NCBI GenBank assembly: GCA_024643445.1
Contig: JAHEMX010000160.1
Coordinates: forward strand, 1 to 7,713
From: Desulfobulbaceae bacterium
GTDB lineage: Bacteria > Desulfobacterota > Desulfobulbia > Desulfobulbales > Desulfocapsaceae
Reading direction: 5' to 3'
Length of the DNA stretch: 7,713 bases
Within the stretch, counting starts at the first letter, position 1. Every line of letters begins with the position of its first letter. Positions 6,812-7,713 of this stretch are shown one piece after another. The notes under the pieces were generated by a model. It saw only the letters and a program-made list of their open reading frames with translations. It did no database searches and was not told the DNA's origin. Position numbers and translations under genes: made by a program.

Positions 6812-6876
6812 AAGACAGGCTGTGTCACTTGGTGAACTTTTCGGGCATCTGTTCTTCTTATGACGCGGACCGGCTT

Positions 6877-7713
6877 CTATTTGCGGAGTTCGGACTTGAT
6901 TGCCGCCAGGGTCTCACGACCATTGTTGTCGAGGATATAGCGCCCGAGTTCTCTGCCCAGCAGTTCCGGCCCATCCGGTCCATCGGCCGGACCACTGACC
7001 GTCCGGCTCAGCAGCCAGCTGCCGTCCAGGTTAGCCAATCCGCCCGTCAGGTGGATCACATCGCCTTTCAGTGTCGCATGGCCAAAGGCCGGAATGGAGC
7101 AGCCACCTTCCAATAGTTTCAGATAGGCACGCTCAGCCCGCAGACAAAGTTCGCTTTCACGGTTATTAAGGCAGCTGCGGACCATCTGCTTCTTCTCTTC
7201 CGCAAGGCCATCCGAGGACTCTATGGCGATGCACCCCTGTCCCACCGGCGGAATGAACTGGTCAAGCGGGAAGGTATGAATGATAAGATCATCATAGCCC
7301 ATGCGCGTCACGCCGGCATAGGCCAGCATCAGGGCATCACAGGCACCGTCTCGCAGCTTCTGTATGCGGGTCTGCAGGTTTCCTCGCATCGGAACCGCTT
7401 CGACATGCGGGTAGTAGTGTTTCAGCAGGGCGATCCTTCGTACCGATGAAGTACCGATGGACAGGGTACGACTGCTATCCTCAAGATTGATCTCTTTGGT
7501 GAACCCTACCAGCACATCGTTGCTTTTTTCCCGTTCGGTGTAGGCAATCAGGGAGAACCCTTCCGGCAGCGTTGACTGCATGTCCTTTGCGCTGTGCACG
7601 GCAATATCGGTTGTACCCGCGGCCAGCTGTTCCTCGAGTTCCTCGGTGAAGACACCCTTGCTGCCGATCTTGGCGATTGACCGGTCAAGGATCTTGTCTC
7701 CTTTGGTCTCCAT
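6877..7713 (-). CDS. hemC: Porphobilinogen deaminase (hydroxymethylbilane synthase), 5' end outside window
   Basis: HemC joins four porphobilinogen molecules into hydroxymethylbilane in cytoplasmic tetrapyrrole synthesis (heme, siroheme, cobalamin). The 278 visible residues cover most of a roughly 310-residue enzyme. The visible part begins METKGDKILDRSIAKIG, which aligns to an internal segment of the family (the TxGDKIL region). The usual N-terminal RIGTRxSxLALxQA segment is therefore missing and must lie beyond base 7713; the Met at the edge is internal, not the start. Visible motifs are HSAKD with catalytic Asp44, GTSSVRR (87-93), RGNLQTRIQKL (110-120) and LEGGCSIPAFGHA (201-213), where Cys205 attaches the dipyrromethane cofactor. 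The stop is TAG. It converges on hypB across 65 nt and is not expected to belong to the hyp transcript. Confidence 0.96.
   Translation of the reverse strand: METKGDKILDRSIAKIGSKGVFTEELEEQLAAGTTDIAVHSAKDMQSTLPEGFSLIAYTEREKSNDVLVGFTKEINLEDSSRTLSIGTSSVRRIALLKHYYPHVEAVPMRGNLQTRIQKLRDGACDALMLAYAGVTRMGYDDLIIHTFPLDQFIPPVGQGCIAIESSDGLAEEKKQMVRSCLNNRESELCLRAERAYLKLLEGGCSIPAFGHATLKGDVIHLTGGLANLDGSWLLSRTVSGPADGPDGPELLGRELGRYILDNNGRETLAAIKSELRK

Noticed and set aside
6806..6820. GCCTG-AAAGA-CAGGC hairpin at the hypB stop as an intrinsic terminator
   Set aside because: The stem is only 5 bp and is followed by TGTGTCAC rather than a T-run, so it does not meet the usual pattern. I found no convincing terminator for either hypB or hemC in the 65-nt convergent gap.
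6829..7116. A 95-codon + strand open frame opposite hemC
   Set aside because: It lies antisense to well-conserved hemC coding sequence and has no family resemblance.
1..7713. CRISPR array, tRNA, rRNA, transposase or an undescribed gene system
   Set aside because: I saw no regularly spaced repeats, RNA-gene features or transposase-like protein. Every substantial credible reading frame belongs to hydrogenase maturation or hemC.

Overview
The window holds an almost complete NiFe-hydrogenase maturation (hyp) cluster on the + strand, in the order hypF, hypC, hypD, hypE, a HyaD/HybD-type peptidase, hypA, hypB. A convergent, 5'-truncated hemC (porphobilinogen deaminase) occupies the right edge on the - strand. 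Every gene is intact at its recognisable catalytic or metal-binding motifs. The sequence does not name the organism. The gene complement, the moderately GC-rich coding sequence and long AT-rich hairpin repeats of a style I associate with former Deltaproteobacteria suggest a Desulfobacterota-type anaerobe. That is an inference, not a demonstrated assignment.

Layout: hypF (about 16-2373) overlaps hypC (2345-2620) by 29 nt, and hypC overlaps hypD (2620-3705) by one base, so these three look translationally coupled. An 89-nt gap with a small hairpin precedes hypE (3795-4808). A 175-nt gap carrying a long imperfect hairpin repeat separates hypE from the peptidase gene (4984-5487), and hypA (5499-5846) follows the peptidase after 11 nt. 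A 191-nt gap carrying a second copy of the repeat separates hypA from hypB (6038-6811). A 65-nt gap then separates the convergent stops of hypB and hemC (6877-7713 and beyond).

The genes form one pathway by established knowledge of the Hyp families. HypF makes a carbamoyl-adenylate and passes the carbamoyl group to the C-terminal cysteine of HypE, which dehydrates it to a thiocyanate. HypC and HypD form the scaffold on which the Fe(CN)2CO unit is built. HypA and HypB deliver nickel. The peptidase then removes the C-terminal extension of the hydrogenase large subunit. The hydrogenase structural genes are not in the window and may lie upstream of hypF or elsewhere.

I see no evidence for an undescribed biochemical system here. 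The least ordinary content is non-coding: two approximately 125-nt hairpin elements, with conserved tips and diverged but still self-complementary interiors, bracket the peptidase-hypA pair. A third, isolated end-like sequence lies next to the first element.
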